The notes: generated from the sequence alone by a model not told the origin. DNA of 64,000 nucleotides from Anaerosalibacter sp. Marseille-P3206 (GCF_900155565.1 NZ_FUHM01000002.1:310001-374000); one strand, 5' to 3'. Positions 33,589 through 42,421 are shown, counted from the first letter of the stretch. Made by a program: numbers and translations.

Positions 33589-34430
33589 AAATTATTTATA
33601 GCAACTATTACATGGCTTAAAAGAATTGATGTTGTTACACTTCCTACTCCTCCTGGAACAGGAGTTACATTTTTGGCTATATTAGATACAATTTCAGTGT
33701 TTACATCTCCACATATTTTACCTTGTTCATCTAAACTAATTCCTACATCAATAACTGTGGAATTTTCATTAAAATATTCTTCATCAAAAAATTTTGCTCT
33801 ACCTAATGCAGTAACAACTATATCTGCTTCATTAGTTAGTTTACTAAGGTTCTTTGTCCTTGAATGACAAATAGTAACTGTAGCATTTTTGCTTAAAAGC
33901 ATCATAGAAAGTGGCTTTCCAACAACCATACTTCTATTAACAACTACGGCATTTGCACCTTCAAGTGGTATATCATAGTATTCCAAAATCTTCATAGCAG
34001 CTTTTGGTGTACAAGGTGCAAACCCATCAGTGTTTCCTTCAAATATCTTCTCTAGGTTTAGCGGATTCATACAATCGACATCTTTTAATGGGTTTATTGT
34101 GTTACTTATCAACTTTTCATCTATATGCTTTGGAAGAGGTCTAAAAATTAGTATTCCATGGATATTTGCATCATTATTGAGAATATTTAATTTATTTACT
34201 AATTCTTCAGTAGTAATATCCTCTTTTACTTCATATACAACTCCATTTATCCCAACATTTTCGCAATTCTTTAAAATACTTCTTTCATAGGCTATATCAT
34301 CGGGATTTTTCCCAACTCTTAGTATTCCCAATGTTGGACTTATTCCTTCTGCTTTTAGCTTTAAAACATTTTCCTTTATATTTTCTTTTATACTATCAGC
34401 AACAACCTTACCTTTTAAAATATTAGCCAT
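33582..34430 (-). CDS. folD: Methylenetetrahydrofolate dehydrogenase/cyclohydrolase FolD
   Basis: FolD interconverts 5,10-methylene-THF, methenyl-THF and 10-formyl-THF with NADP. Signatures: GILRVGKNPDDIAYERSILKNCENVGI (substrate-binding Tyr, Lys region), GILIFRPLPKHIDEK, PLKDVDCMNP, AVVVNRSMVVGKPLSMMLLSKNATVTICHSRT and TPVPGGVGSVTTSILL. The usual GRS of the dinucleotide site is NRS. The ATG at 34430 follows GGGAGG by 7 nt (282 residues). Monocistronic. Confidence 0.95.
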   Translation of the reverse strand: MANILKGKVVADSIKENIKENVLKLKAEGISPTLGILRVGKNPDDIAYERSILKNCENVGINGVVYEVKEDITTEELVNKLNILNNDANIHGILIFRPLPKHIDEKLISNTINPLKDVDCMNPLNLEKIFEGNTDGFAPCTPKAAMKILEYYDIPLEGANAVVVNRSMVVGKPLSMMLLSKNATVTICHSRTKNLSKLTNEADIVVTALGRAKFFDEEYFNENSTVIDVGISLDEQGKICGDVNTEIVSNIAKNVTPVPGGVGSVTTSILLSHVIVAINNLK

Positions 34431-34520
34431 AAAAAATCCTCCCATATTTACGTATTTTATTTAATTATATCATTCCTTTCATATTCATACTATATTAAGC
34501 TTTATTTTTTGGCAAAAATA

Positions 34521-34543
34521 TAGCGGAGAATCAATCTCCGCTA
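34521..34543 (-). terminator. Terminator of the NhaC-family antiporter gene
   Basis: TAGCGGAGA/TCTCCGCTA stem with a 5-nt loop just after the stop codon, followed by a T-rich stretch on the minus strand. Confidence 0.75.
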
Positions 34544-34549
34544 ATTGTT

Positions 34550-36241
34550 TTAACTATTTGTTACTTCTTTTTTTAAATCTTCTTCTTTTACTGATTTACC
34601 TAAGAAGCGAATCATTCCAAGCAAAATTGCAATTCCAATCAATAATATTAACCATTGATTAGCTCCTGTAAATCCAGCTATTAGATAACATATACCTGAT
34701 ACAATTCCTACAGATAAAGCATAGGACATTTGGGTCTTAACATGGTGTAAGTGGTCAGCGCCAGAAGACATAGAAGACATAATGGTGGTATCTGATATAG
34801 GTGAACAGTGGTCACCAAATATTGCACCAGACATTACAGTACCCAAAGTAATTACTAATAAACTTGGATCTGCACCACCATTTAGTATAAATCCTTCAGC
34901 TAGTGGTACAGCAAGTGGAATAACTATAGCCATTGTTCCCCAAGCAGTTCCAGTAGCAAAAGAAATAATACCAGAAATAATAAATACAATTATAGGCAAA
35001 ATTCCATATGGTATCTTGTTAGATACAACTCCTACTAAGAAATTAGCTGTTCCTACTGATTTTGTAACACTACCTAGAGACCAAGCTAATACAAGTATCA
35101 TACAAGCCATAGACATTGATTTTGCTCCATCTACCCACGCATCAAATACTTCGTTCATATCTAAAATCTTTTGTACTAATGCCATGATTATCGCCACAAC
35201 ACTTGAAGCAAAAGAAGCCCAAAGAAGTACAATACTAGAATCAGCTTCTCCAAAACAAGCCCTCATACCTTCTGCAGTAAATGGGTCTACTCCACCTTCT
35301 AGTGCAAGATAACCATTGTACCAAAGTCCAACAAAAGCTACTATAACTAATGTCAAAATAGGAACTATAGCATTAGAAGCCTTTAATTTCATACCCTTTT
35401 TTATTTCCATCTTAGTTATCTCATCACTAGACATAGGTTTTGCATTATCTGCAAGAACTTTTCCAGTAAGTCTTGCCCTTTTTTCCGCTTGATACATAGG
35501 ACCATAATCTCTCTGGAAGAATATCAATAATAATACAAATAAAACTGAAAAAACACAATAATAATTATAAGGAATAGTTTTTAAGAATACTTGATAATAA
35601 TTTGCTTCAATACCTAAGGTTTGATATACATTTCTTATAACTCCAATTTCATATCCAACCCACGTAGAAATAAGTGCTATACCTACTACAGGGGCAGATG
35701 TAGAGTCAATAATATAAGAAAGTTTTTCTTTTGATACATTCATCTTATCTGTCAGTGGTCTCATAGTTGGACCAACTATAAGTGTATTTGCATAATCATC
35801 AAAGAAAACTAGTACCCCTAGAAGCCAAGTGAATAATTGGGCTGTTCTAGGATTTTTAATCTTTTTGCTTAAAGATTCAGCAATTGCAGTAGTACCACCC
35901 ATCTTGTTAACTATTCCTACCATACCACCAATTGTCAACAAGAAAATAATAATAGCAGCGTTCCATGAATCTGCTAATGAACCAACTATAAATTCGTCTA
36001 AGCTTCTTAGGAACCCAAAGAAAGGATTCCAACCATTGAGCATCGTTGCGCCTATAAAAATACCTAAAAATAAAGATAGCAAAACTTGTTTAGTGACAAA
36101 AGCTAACACTATTGCTATTAACGGTGGTAAGATAGAAATCCAACCAAAGTTTGGTATTTCCTCTTCTCCTTCTGCAAATACTGGTAGGGATAATATTAGA
36201 ACAAATAGTAATACGAGTACGAAAAATCTCTTTTTGTCCAT
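34550..36241 (-). CDS. Na+/H+ antiporter family protein (NhaC type)
   Basis: This 563-residue protein has a signal-like N-terminus ending near VFAEGEEE and at least eleven hydrophobic segments. VFFDDYANTLIVGPTMRPLTDKMNVSKEKLSYIIDSTSAPVVGIALISTWVGYEIG and FATGTAWGTMAIVIPLAVPLAEGF, GAIFGDHCSPISDTTIMSSMSSGADHLHHVKTQMSYAL are typical of NhaC superfamily exchangers. Sodium/proton exchange is likely, but relatives exchange other solutes. The ATG at 36241 has GGGAGG 7 nt upstream; a longer frame upstream has no site. Transcribed alone. Confidence 0.85.
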   Translation of the reverse strand: MDKKRFFVLVLLFVLILSLPVFAEGEEEIPNFGWISILPPLIAIVLAFVTKQVLLSLFLGIFIGATMLNGWNPFFGFLRSLDEFIVGSLADSWNAAIIIFLLTIGGMVGIVNKMGGTTAIAESLSKKIKNPRTAQLFTWLLGVLVFFDDYANTLIVGPTMRPLTDKMNVSKEKLSYIIDSTSAPVVGIALISTWVGYEIGVIRNVYQTLGIEANYYQVFLKTIPYNYYCVFSVLFVLLLIFFQRDYGPMYQAEKRARLTGKVLADNAKPMSSDEITKMEIKKGMKLKASNAIVPILTLVIVAFVGLWYNGYLALEGGVDPFTAEGMRACFGEADSSIVLLWASFASSVVAIIMALVQKILDMNEVFDAWVDGAKSMSMACMILVLAWSLGSVTKSVGTANFLVGVVSNKIPYGILPIIVFIISGIISFATGTAWGTMAIVIPLAVPLAEGFILNGGADPSLLVITLGTVMSGAIFGDHCSPISDTTIMSSMSSGADHLHHVKTQMSYALSVGIVSGICYLIAGFTGANQWLILLIGIAILLGMIRFLGKSVKEEDLKKEVTNS

Positions 36242-36363
36242 TACATAACCTCCCTTATTTATTTTTGATAAAATTAGAAATATCACTCCTTTCTTAATTA
36301 TCAATACTATTCGACATTTCTGAAAATTATCCTTCTTTTTTTGTATAATAATCTAAAAAACAT

Positions 36364-36936
36364 TTAAAAAAAGCAAAGAGCAATAATTGTTGAAAATATA
36401 CCAACAAAAGTTCCTGTTATTAACTCCTTAAAACTATGTCTATTTAAACTAATTCTCGCCCAAAAAACTATAGGTAATATCAGATATAACCATAAAACAG
36501 GACTGCCTAAAAAATGATATAAAAGTGTAATAGGACCAGATATACCACAGGCATGTCCACTTGCTTTAAATTTTATAAATTTGTTGATTAATGCCAATAT
36601 TCCTCCTGAGGTTACATAAGCAGCAAACATCTTTTGTACAATAACAGGAGCCTTAAGTACAAAAGAAAATATTATACCTACAAAATATCCTATAACAGCT
36701 AATATAAAAGCTAGTTTTCTCTCTCCTTTTCTGCCTGCATTTTTATATTTAGGTAAAATATATTGTAATGGATAAGCTGACAAAGGAAGTATTGTTAAAA
36801 AGAAAATCGAATAGATATACCACCAAATATTTCTAAACTGCTTATTAAAATTTATATATAATATAGTTATTACAAAAAATGCTACAATAGGTACAACAGT
36901 TATAACGCTTATGAATTTTGCTATTTTCTTTTTCAA
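36364..36936 (-). CDS. PAP2-like membrane protein
   Basis: The 190-residue multi-pass protein shows PAP2-type motifs in the second half: KASGHACGISGPITLLYHFLG (the SGH motif) and ARISLNRHSFKELITGTFVG (the R...H motif with the catalytic histidine context). The first PAP2 motif is weak. Lipid phosphate phosphatase activity on the outer membrane face is plausible but not certain. It lies 19 nt downstream of the NlpC/P60 gene and is probably cotranscribed with it. Confidence 0.65.
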   Translation of the reverse strand: MKKKIAKFISVITVVPIVAFFVITILYINFNKQFRNIWWYIYSIFFLTILPLSAYPLQYILPKYKNAGRKGERKLAFILAVIGYFVGIIFSFVLKAPVIVQKMFAAYVTSGGILALINKFIKFKASGHACGISGPITLLYHFLGSPVLWLYLILPIVFWARISLNRHSFKELITGTFVGIFSTIIALCFF

Positions 36937-36955
36937 ACTATCTCCCCCATATTTA

Positions 36956-38011
36956 CTACTTCGTAATAATTCTTCTAGCCTTTACATATCTAGAGCTATA
37001 ATACTTAGAATTAATATCCGCTATTTCAATTTGACTATTGCTTGTAGAAGCATGAATCATTTTTCCATCACCAATATAAAGCCCTACATGAGATATACCA
37101 TTACCAGATGTATTAAAAAAGATTAAATCTCCTGGTTTTAATTCCGATCTCTCAACAGAAATACCATTTAATGATTGATCTCTTGAAGATCTATTTAGCT
37201 CTATTCCCATACTCGCTTCATAAACACTACATGTAAACCCTGAACAGTCAAATCCTCTACTACCCTTATCACCATATACATACGGTCTACCAATCTTACT
37301 ATAAGCATCATTGATTACCTTATTTAAATTGGATGTTTTTCTTGATATTATATTTCTTGATGTAGATCCCTTACCATCATTTAATTTCATACAAGTTTTA
37401 GGTATACTAAACTCACATCCGTTTTCATCTAATGCTATAAACTTTTTATCTCTATAATCTTTAATCGGAGTAGTTTCTCCAATTTCTAGCACATAATATT
37501 TATTGTTATCATATTTAATAACCTTATCTACAGTTGCCAATCCATGTGATATAAAAGCTTCTTCTGATGGATTTCCCTTGAAATATTTTAACATGCCAAA
37601 ACCTTTATTCATATCTTCAGTAACAAATATTCCCCAGTCTCCAACACTTCTAACTAAATTTACAATCTCCCCTGGATTCAATGTTTTTATAATATTACCA
37701 CTTTCCTCTGGTTTGTCCAAAAGAAAAGTTTTTTCTAGTACTTTATAATCTTTTTTGCTAACCTTAGTTTTTAAAACCTCAGATTTTGGTACTTCAAAAT
37801 ATTCTGAGCCTTTTCCTATTATATATGTATTTTCGCTTTCTCTTTCTATATCCACAACGTCTTCTTCTGCAAACTCTGTAATAGTACCATTTTTATTTTT
37901 TAAACTAAAACTGTTAATAAAAACCCCTGTATCAGCAAACACTATAGATGATAACATGACAATAATAATAATTGTCGCCAAATAAGATCTTTTCCTCCCC
38001 ACCGAAAACAC
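36956..38011 (-). CDS. Secreted NlpC/P60 endopeptidase with SH3-like region
   Basis: The N-terminus carries basic residues and a hydrophobic segment ending near VFADTG, a likely signal peptide. A beta-rich SH3-like region (about residues 80-150) precedes the C-terminal NlpC/P60 domain with catalytic Cys256 (FDCSGF), His308 (ISHVGLYIGDG) and His320 (MIHAS). Such enzymes cut D-Glu-diamino acid bonds in peptidoglycan stem peptides. The start codon is uncertain: the annotated GTG lies almost on the GGG site and downstream GTG/TTG codons are possible. Confidence 0.88.
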   Translation of the reverse strand: MFSVGRKRSYLATIIIIVMLSSIVFADTGVFINSFSLKNKNGTITEFAEEDVVDIERESENTYIIGKGSEYFEVPKSEVLKTKVSKKDYKVLEKTFLLDKPEESGNIIKTLNPGEIVNLVRSVGDWGIFVTEDMNKGFGMLKYFKGNPSEEAFISHGLATVDKVIKYDNNKYYVLEIGETTPIKDYRDKKFIALDENGCEFSIPKTCMKLNDGKGSTSRNIISRKTSNLNKVINDAYSKIGRPYVYGDKGSRGFDCSGFTCSVYEASMGIELNRSSRDQSLNGISVERSELKPGDLIFFNTSGNGISHVGLYIGDGKMIHASTSNSQIEIADINSKYYSSRYVKARRIITK

Positions 38012-38157
38012 ACCCTTTACAAAATATTGTTTTACATATTTAATTATTTGAAATTTATATATGCTATTATATTATATATTTTATTTACAATCAAGTTTTT
38101 AGTTAACGATATTTTTGTATTATTCAGAATATTTATATTTGTTTTTTTGCCAAAATA

Positions 38158-38187
38158 CAAAAACTCAAGAATTAATCTTGAGTTTTT
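38158..38187 (-). terminator. Terminator of the CDF transporter gene
   Basis: AAAAACTCAAGA/TCTTGAGTTTTT stem around a 5-nt loop that contains part of the stop codon; T run on the minus-strand side. The 140 bp downstream to the NlpC/P60 gene are very A/T-rich without further structure. Confidence 0.8.
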
Positions 38188-39044
38188 GAAGGTTCAACAT
38201 GAACCATACAATGTTTTACTTCTTCTATTTTTTCTTCTATATCATCATGGACTTTCTCTGCAATATCGTGGCCTTGTTCAACATTAAGATTACCATCTAC
38301 TGTTATCTCAATATCTACATATAGTTTGTTTCCAAACATCCTAGTCTTAAGAGACTTTATACTATCTACTCCTTTTACTGAATGTGCAATATCCATTATC
38401 CTTTCTTCTGTTTGATCATCAGCTGACTGATCAACTAGTTCTTTAGTTGCCCTAAAATATAAATCTACTCCTACTTTGATTACAAAAATACTAACTACAA
38501 CACCTGCTATAGGATCTAATATCTTAAGTCCCAATCTAGCACCAAGTATACCAACAAAAGTACCAACTGATGAAAATGCATCTGATCTATGATGCCAAGC
38601 ATCAGCTTCAAGAGATAAACTTTTTATTTTCTTCGCTGCTTTTACAGTATACCAGTACATTCCTTCTTTTACGCCAATTGAAGCAATTGCTGCTACTAAA
38701 GCTATTAATCCTGGGGTTTTTATATCACCACTTATTAAAACCTTTATACTTTCGTATCCTATATACAATCCTGTTAAAACAAGCATTGTACTTAACAATT
38801 TTGCAAATATTGGTTCATATTTCTCATGACCATATGGATGTTCCTTATCAGCCTCTTTTGAAGAAACTTTTAAACCAAATATTACAACTATTGTAGTCAA
38901 TACATCTGATAACGTGTGAACGCCATCTGCAAGCATCGCATTACTTTTTCCTACAATACCTGCTATAATTTTAAAAGCAGATAAAATCACATTAACAATT
39001 ATTGTTATAAACGAAACCTTTATTCCTAAATTATAGTTCTCCAT
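38172..39044 (-). CDS. Cation diffusion facilitator family metal transporter
   Basis: Six membrane segments are followed by a cytoplasmic C-terminal domain. Metal-site signatures are AMLADGVHTLSDV (Asp40, Asp47) in TM2 and LEADAWHHRSDAFSSVGTF in TM5, the HxxxD pattern. The C-terminal domain includes HSVKGVDSIKSLKTRMFGNKLYVDIEITVDGNLNVEQGHDIAEKVHDDIEEK. The ATG at 39044 follows GGGGGC by 7 nt (290 residues). It exports Zn, Fe, Mn or Cd in exchange for protons; the specificity cannot be assigned. A 30-bp inverted repeat upstream may bind a metal regulator. Confidence 0.92.
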   Translation of the reverse strand: MENYNLGIKVSFITIIVNVILSAFKIIAGIVGKSNAMLADGVHTLSDVLTTIVVIFGLKVSSKEADKEHPYGHEKYEPIFAKLLSTMLVLTGLYIGYESIKVLISGDIKTPGLIALVAAIASIGVKEGMYWYTVKAAKKIKSLSLEADAWHHRSDAFSSVGTFVGILGARLGLKILDPIAGVVVSIFVIKVGVDLYFRATKELVDQSADDQTEERIMDIAHSVKGVDSIKSLKTRMFGNKLYVDIEITVDGNLNVEQGHDIAEKVHDDIEEKIEEVKHCMVHVEPSKTQD

Positions 39045-39096
39045 TCCCTTGCCCCCTAACATTAACATATATTATTATATGTTATATTTGTTTCAA

Positions 39097-39126
39097 TTGA
39101 TAATATTATATACCCGTTATTATCAA
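39097..39126. promoter_or_regulatory. Candidate operator upstream of the CDF gene
   Basis: TTGATAATA (39097-39105) and its exact complement TATTATCAA (39118-39126) flank a 12-nt centre, about 55 nt upstream of the CDF start. GATAAT half-sites are reminiscent of Fur-family boxes, and another TGATAATGA is at about 39166. This is an inference from symmetry and position only. Confidence 0.35.
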
Positions 39127-39200
39127 AAATCCACTGTTTTAGAGAAACAAAAGTATTTATCAACTGATAATGACTATTGTTATAAAAAAGGAATTATAAA

Positions 39201-39231
39201 AAAATGTGGGAAAAATTATCCCACATTTTTT
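39201..39231 (-). terminator. Terminator of the amidohydrolase gene
   Basis: AAAATGTGGGA pairs with TCCCACATTTT, followed by a T run on the minus strand. Confidence 0.8.
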
Positions 39232-39251
39232 ATTTTAACCTATATTGTTTT

Positions 39252-40493
39252 TTAATTAATTTTCTTAACAAAACTTCCTTCTTTCATGATAACATCCATC
39301 TTTTCAACATCAACATCGTGAATGTCTTTTAATGGATTGCCATTTATAACAAGAAGGTCTGCAAATTTACCGTTTTCAAGAGTTCCTGTTATATCATCAA
39401 TTCTAAGCATTTCAGCACCATTCTTAGTTGCAGCTACAATTGTTTCCATTTCTGTTAATCCAGCTTTATTTAATGCATACATTTCAGTAATAGCATATTT
39501 TCCATATGGAGTTAAGCTACTACAGAATGAATCTGAACCTACTGTTATTCTTATGCCTTTTTCATTTGCATTTCTAAGATTGTCTATAATACGATTTAAT
39601 TCTTTTTCAGCAGTTGTCTTTCCAGGATATTTGTCATGAATTGGTCTATATGGTGGTTCATATACTGTAAACCATTCAAAGAAGAATTGTAGTGTTGGAC
39701 AGAATGTAATATCCTTTTCTTTCATTATTTCAAGACATTCTTCATTTAATTCTTGACCATGAATGATTACTGATACTCCAGCTTTACATGAATCAAGTGC
39801 CCCACCATATCCTTCAGCATGAGACCATACAGGTAGCCCTACCATATTAGCTTCGTCTACAACAGCTTGTATTTCTTCCATAGAATAATGGGAGTCAGCC
39901 TTTGCATCATGTCTCCAAATTCCTCCACCTGTTGACCAAATTTTTATTGCATCTGGGTTTTCACGAAGTCTTTTTCTTATAGCTTTTCTTAAATCCCATG
40001 GTCCATCTACTCTTTCTGCCCATGGATGAGACTCATTATTGTATTCTAATGGAAGCTTATGTGAGTCTCCGTGTCCTGCTGTTCTACAGAAACCAAGACC
40101 TGTTGAAACCATACGAGGACCAGGTATTATACCTTCTTCAATCATGTTACGAATATGTAATCCAGATCGAGAAATTTCACCAACTGATGTAAGTCCATGC
40201 TCTAATGCTTCACGAGCTTGAGCAACTGCTACTATTGTTTTTTGAATTGTAGGTTCTAATACCCATTCTGAATCATTATCAGTTAGATTACCACTGAAAT
40301 GTAGATGAGTATCAATAAGACCAGGCATAATAGTTTTTCCTGCTATGTCTACTACCTCATAGTCTCCTTCAACTTCCTTCATTTGACCAGCATATATAAT
40401 TTTCTTGTCCTCTACAAGAACAAGTGAATTCTCTACAGGTGCTTTGCCTGTACCATCAATAAGTAAACCACCTTTAAAAGCAATTTTTGCCAT
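39252..40493 (-). CDS. Amidohydrolase family protein (imidazolonepropionase-like)
   Basis: The 413-residue cytoplasmic enzyme has the composite beta domain and metal-dependent TIM barrel of the amidohydrolase superfamily: DTHLHFSG (His63, His65), GHGDSHKLP, WSHAEGYGGALD, SVIIHGQELNEECLE and RITVGSDSFCSSLTPYG, then NGKFADLLVINGNPLKDI at the end. It resembles the imidazolonepropionase-related/prolidase-like group whose substrates vary widely. The likely metal ligands are the paired histidines, the later histidines and Asp in VGSDSF. A nitrilase-family gene lies 125 bp upstream on the same strand; the two may act in sequence on an amide, but this is speculative. Confidence 0.85.
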   Translation of the reverse strand: MAKIAFKGGLLIDGTGKAPVENSLVLVEDKKIIYAGQMKEVEGDYEVVDIAGKTIMPGLIDTHLHFSGNLTDNDSEWVLEPTIQKTIVAVAQAREALEHGLTSVGEISRSGLHIRNMIEEGIIPGPRMVSTGLGFCRTAGHGDSHKLPLEYNNESHPWAERVDGPWDLRKAIRKRLRENPDAIKIWSTGGGIWRHDAKADSHYSMEEIQAVVDEANMVGLPVWSHAEGYGGALDSCKAGVSVIIHGQELNEECLEIMKEKDITFCPTLQFFFEWFTVYEPPYRPIHDKYPGKTTAEKELNRIIDNLRNANEKGIRITVGSDSFCSSLTPYGKYAITEMYALNKAGLTEMETIVAATKNGAEMLRIDDITGTLENGKFADLLVINGNPLKDIHDVDVEKMDVIMKEGSFVKKIN

Positions 40494-40618
40494 TAAAATC
40501 CCTCCTTTTATTTATTCCAAAGATATTATATCACAATTAAAAAAGTCTACAACACCTAATGGTGTAAATACTATATTTATTGATATACTTGATTAATATA
40601 TCTAAATTATAATCTTAT

Positions 40619-41446
40619 TTACCTAATCTTATTTATCTCATATAAATCTGTTCTTCTATGATTTAACAAAGGCAATTCTCTTCTGACCCTTTGAACCAAT
40701 TCTAAATCTATATCTCCATATATAATACATTCCTTTTCATCTGCCTCGCTTATGACTGTACCCCATGGATTTACAACACTTGAATGTCCGTAAGCATGGT
40801 AGGATGCAGATTGATTCCTTGCTGGGGACGCTGCAATAAAGTATACCTGATTATCTAATGCCCTAGTCCTTACTAACAATTCCCAATGAGCAGGACCTGT
40901 TGTCATATTAAAAGCCGCAGGTACTATTATTACTTCTGCTCCTTCTAATGCCATAAGCCTTATTAATTCTGGAAATCTCATATCATAACAAATAGCTACA
41001 CCTATTTTACAAAACTCTGTAGGAAAAACAGTAACTTCTTTACCATATCCTAAAGTATCTGATTCTTTAAACTTAATTCCATTTTCTACTTGTATGTCAA
41101 ATAAATGAACTTTTCTATGCTTACCAACTAAATTTCCTTCTCTATTATATATGTAGGAAGTATTATATATTATATTATTATCTTTTTCAGGTATAGAACC
41201 CCCTACTATATATACGCCTAATTCCTTAGATAATCTGGCTAATGTATTTGTCGTTTTTCCCGGAAATTCTTCCGCATACATTGGAAAATATTTGTTTTCA
41301 TACGGACAATTAAACATTTCAGGTAGAACTATGATATCACTTCCATTACTAGCTGCATTCCTTATCATATTTGAAGCTCTTTTTATATTTTCATCCTTAT
41401 CTTCCTTAACTATCATTTGACATATGCCTACTTTCATCTTTCCCAT
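40619..41446 (-). CDS. Carbon-nitrogen hydrolase (nitrilase/omega-amidase family)
   Basis: The Glu-Lys-Cys triad is clear: Glu43 in LPEMFNCPY, Lys112 in HRKVHLFD and Cys153 in AICYDMRFPELIRLMALEGAEV. The pattern around these residues and the 275-residue length are closest to Nit2/omega-amidase, which hydrolyses alpha-ketoglutaramate or related omega-amides, though neighbouring branches act on deaminated glutathione. Cytoplasmic. The start has GGTGATA upstream of ATG. Confidence 0.88.
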   Translation of the reverse strand: MGKMKVGICQMIVKEDKDENIKRASNMIRNAASNGSDIIVLPEMFNCPYENKYFPMYAEEFPGKTTNTLARLSKELGVYIVGGSIPEKDNNIIYNTSYIYNREGNLVGKHRKVHLFDIQVENGIKFKESDTLGYGKEVTVFPTEFCKIGVAICYDMRFPELIRLMALEGAEVIIVPAAFNMTTGPAHWELLVRTRALDNQVYFIAASPARNQSASYHAYGHSSVVNPWGTVISEADEKECIIYGDIDLELVQRVRRELPLLNHRRTDLYEINKIR

Positions 41447-41635
41447 AATATCACCATCCTAATTAGAATTATTATATATTTTAAAACCTACAATTAATAT
41501 TCTTTATAAAAGTCTTCCAATAATAATTTAGCATTATATTTTTATATTATCACATTGCATAATTTTTTTTAAAAAAAGCTAGATTAATTATATTATTTTA
41601 AAATAGCTTTCTTTTTCTAAAAAAATAACATTTCG

Positions 41636-41664
41636 TTGAAATATTCGCTTTTATCTGATATATT
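41636..41664 (+). promoter_or_regulatory. Sigma-A promoter of the folT-2 riboswitch unit
   Basis: TTGAAA (41636-41641) and TATATT (41659-41664) are spaced by 17 bp, about 30 bp before the aptamer. The rest of the 41447-41635 interval is A/T-rich with no other structure that I can see. Confidence 0.6.
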
Positions 41665-41696
41665 GTATGTGTAAGTTTCAAATATAAAACTTAAAA

Positions 41697-41793
41697 TGAC
41701 AGAGTAGATAATATGCGTAAAGTGTCAAAGGATGGAACGTTGCCTTTGAACGAAAAGCAAGCGCTTGCGACATATTATCGCGTTCGCTGACAC
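41697..41793 (+). ncRNA. THF riboswitch aptamer, copy 2 (variant)
   Basis: The order GACAG-AGTAG-ATAATAT-GCGTAAAGTG, P3 TCAAAGG/CCTTTGA, ACGAAAAG, ATATTAT, CGCGTTCG, CTGAC repeats the THF riboswitch layout. P2 (ATAATAT/ATATTAT) and P3 are perfect 7-bp stems. Differences from copy 1 are GCGTAAAGTG for GCGTTAAGTG and GTTC for GTCC in the junction; the junction change is matched by GAACGT in L3 (41735-41740 with 41780-41785), preserving a 6-bp pseudoknot. It precedes a folT gene. Confidence 0.88.
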
Positions 41794-41801
41794 TATCAGT
41801 A

Positions 41802-41853
41802 ATATCTTCTTTCTGATGTGGCAGACTGTCATATCATATATGAAAGGAGGTAT
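41802..41853 (+). promoter_or_regulatory. Anti-Shine-Dalgarno stem of the folT-2 riboswitch
   Basis: The segment 41802-41813 (ATATCTTCTTTC) can pair over 12 bp, with two G-U pairs, with GAAAGGAGGTAT at 41842-41853, burying the whole ribosome binding site. CTGTCAT in the loop (41826-41832) is the exact complement of ATGACAG at the aptamer's 5' edge (41696-41702), a possible competing pairing. This implies translational control. Confidence 0.6.
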
Positions 41854-41858
41854 TTTTT

Positions 41859-42377
41859 GTGAAAAAGTTGAATCCAAGAATTATCGCTATTTCAGGTTTT
41901 TTGATTGCTCTAAATATTGTATTGTCTAGAGTTATTACTATCCCAGGCGTTATTAACTTTGGAGGATTCCCAATTATTTTCGCTGGTGTAGTATTTGGGC
42001 CTGTTGTTGGTGGAATTGTTGGAGCAGTAGGAGATGTGGTTAGTTTTATAGTTAGACCAACTGGACCATTTATGCCACATTTTGTTTTAACTTCAGCCCT
42101 TACTGGGATCATTCCTGGAATTCTTATGAAAGTGTTAAAGGCTGATTTGCCAAAACTACCATTGTGGAAAATATTTGTATCAATATTAGTTGGACAAGTT
42201 ACTACATCTGTACTAATGGTTCCTTATTTTAGATACATTCTATTTGGTCATCCATTGCTTGTGACTATGTCAAAAGCAGCAACCAAACAAGCTATAAATA
42301 TTCCTGCTTATTCTATACTAATAAAAACTCTAGTAGAATCATTAGCTAGAACAGGAGTACTTAAACAAGAGTGTTAA
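41859..42377 (+). CDS. folT: ECF transporter S component, folate-specific (FolT), short form
   Basis: The 172-residue membrane protein has about six hydrophobic segments and the folate S-component pattern: NFGGFPIIFAGVVFGPVVGGIVGAVGDVVSFIVRPTGPFMPHFVLTSALTGIIPG. Length is typical. It starts at GTG 6-7 nt after AAAGGAGG. The gene is transcribed on the plus strand, alone, behind its own THF riboswitch. It shares the general fold but only moderate similarity with folT-1 in this window, so it could prefer a different folate form. The energising EcfA/A'/T proteins are encoded elsewhere. Confidence 0.9.
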   Translation: MKKLNPRIIAISGFLIALNIVLSRVITIPGVINFGGFPIIFAGVVFGPVVGGIVGAVGDVVSFIVRPTGPFMPHFVLTSALTGIIPGILMKVLKADLPKLPLWKIFVSILVGQVTTSVLMVPYFRYILFGHPLLVTMSKAATKQAINIPAYSILIKTLVESLARTGVLKQEC

Positions 42378-42382
42378 ATACA

Positions 42383-42417
42383 AAACCCTTTGGTCTTTTT
42401 ATAAGATCAAAGGGTTT
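42383..42417. terminator. Terminator of folT-2
   Basis: AAACCCTTTGGTCTT pairs with AAGATCAAAGGGTTT (one G-U pair) around a short loop. The T tract is broken, so efficiency is uncertain. Confidence 0.6.
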
Positions 42418-42421
42418 ATAT

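Noticed and set aside
34782-36248. Long open frames antisense to the NhaC-type antiporter gene
   Set aside because: They are opposite a well-supported membrane-protein gene, lack ribosome binding sites and contain no recognisable domain; a hydrophobic codon bias on one strand creates such frames.
38012-38171. A/T-rich stretch as a replication origin or partition site
   Set aside because: No DnaA-box or parS-like repeats were recognised; it contains only promoter-distal A/T-rich DNA and the CDF terminator.
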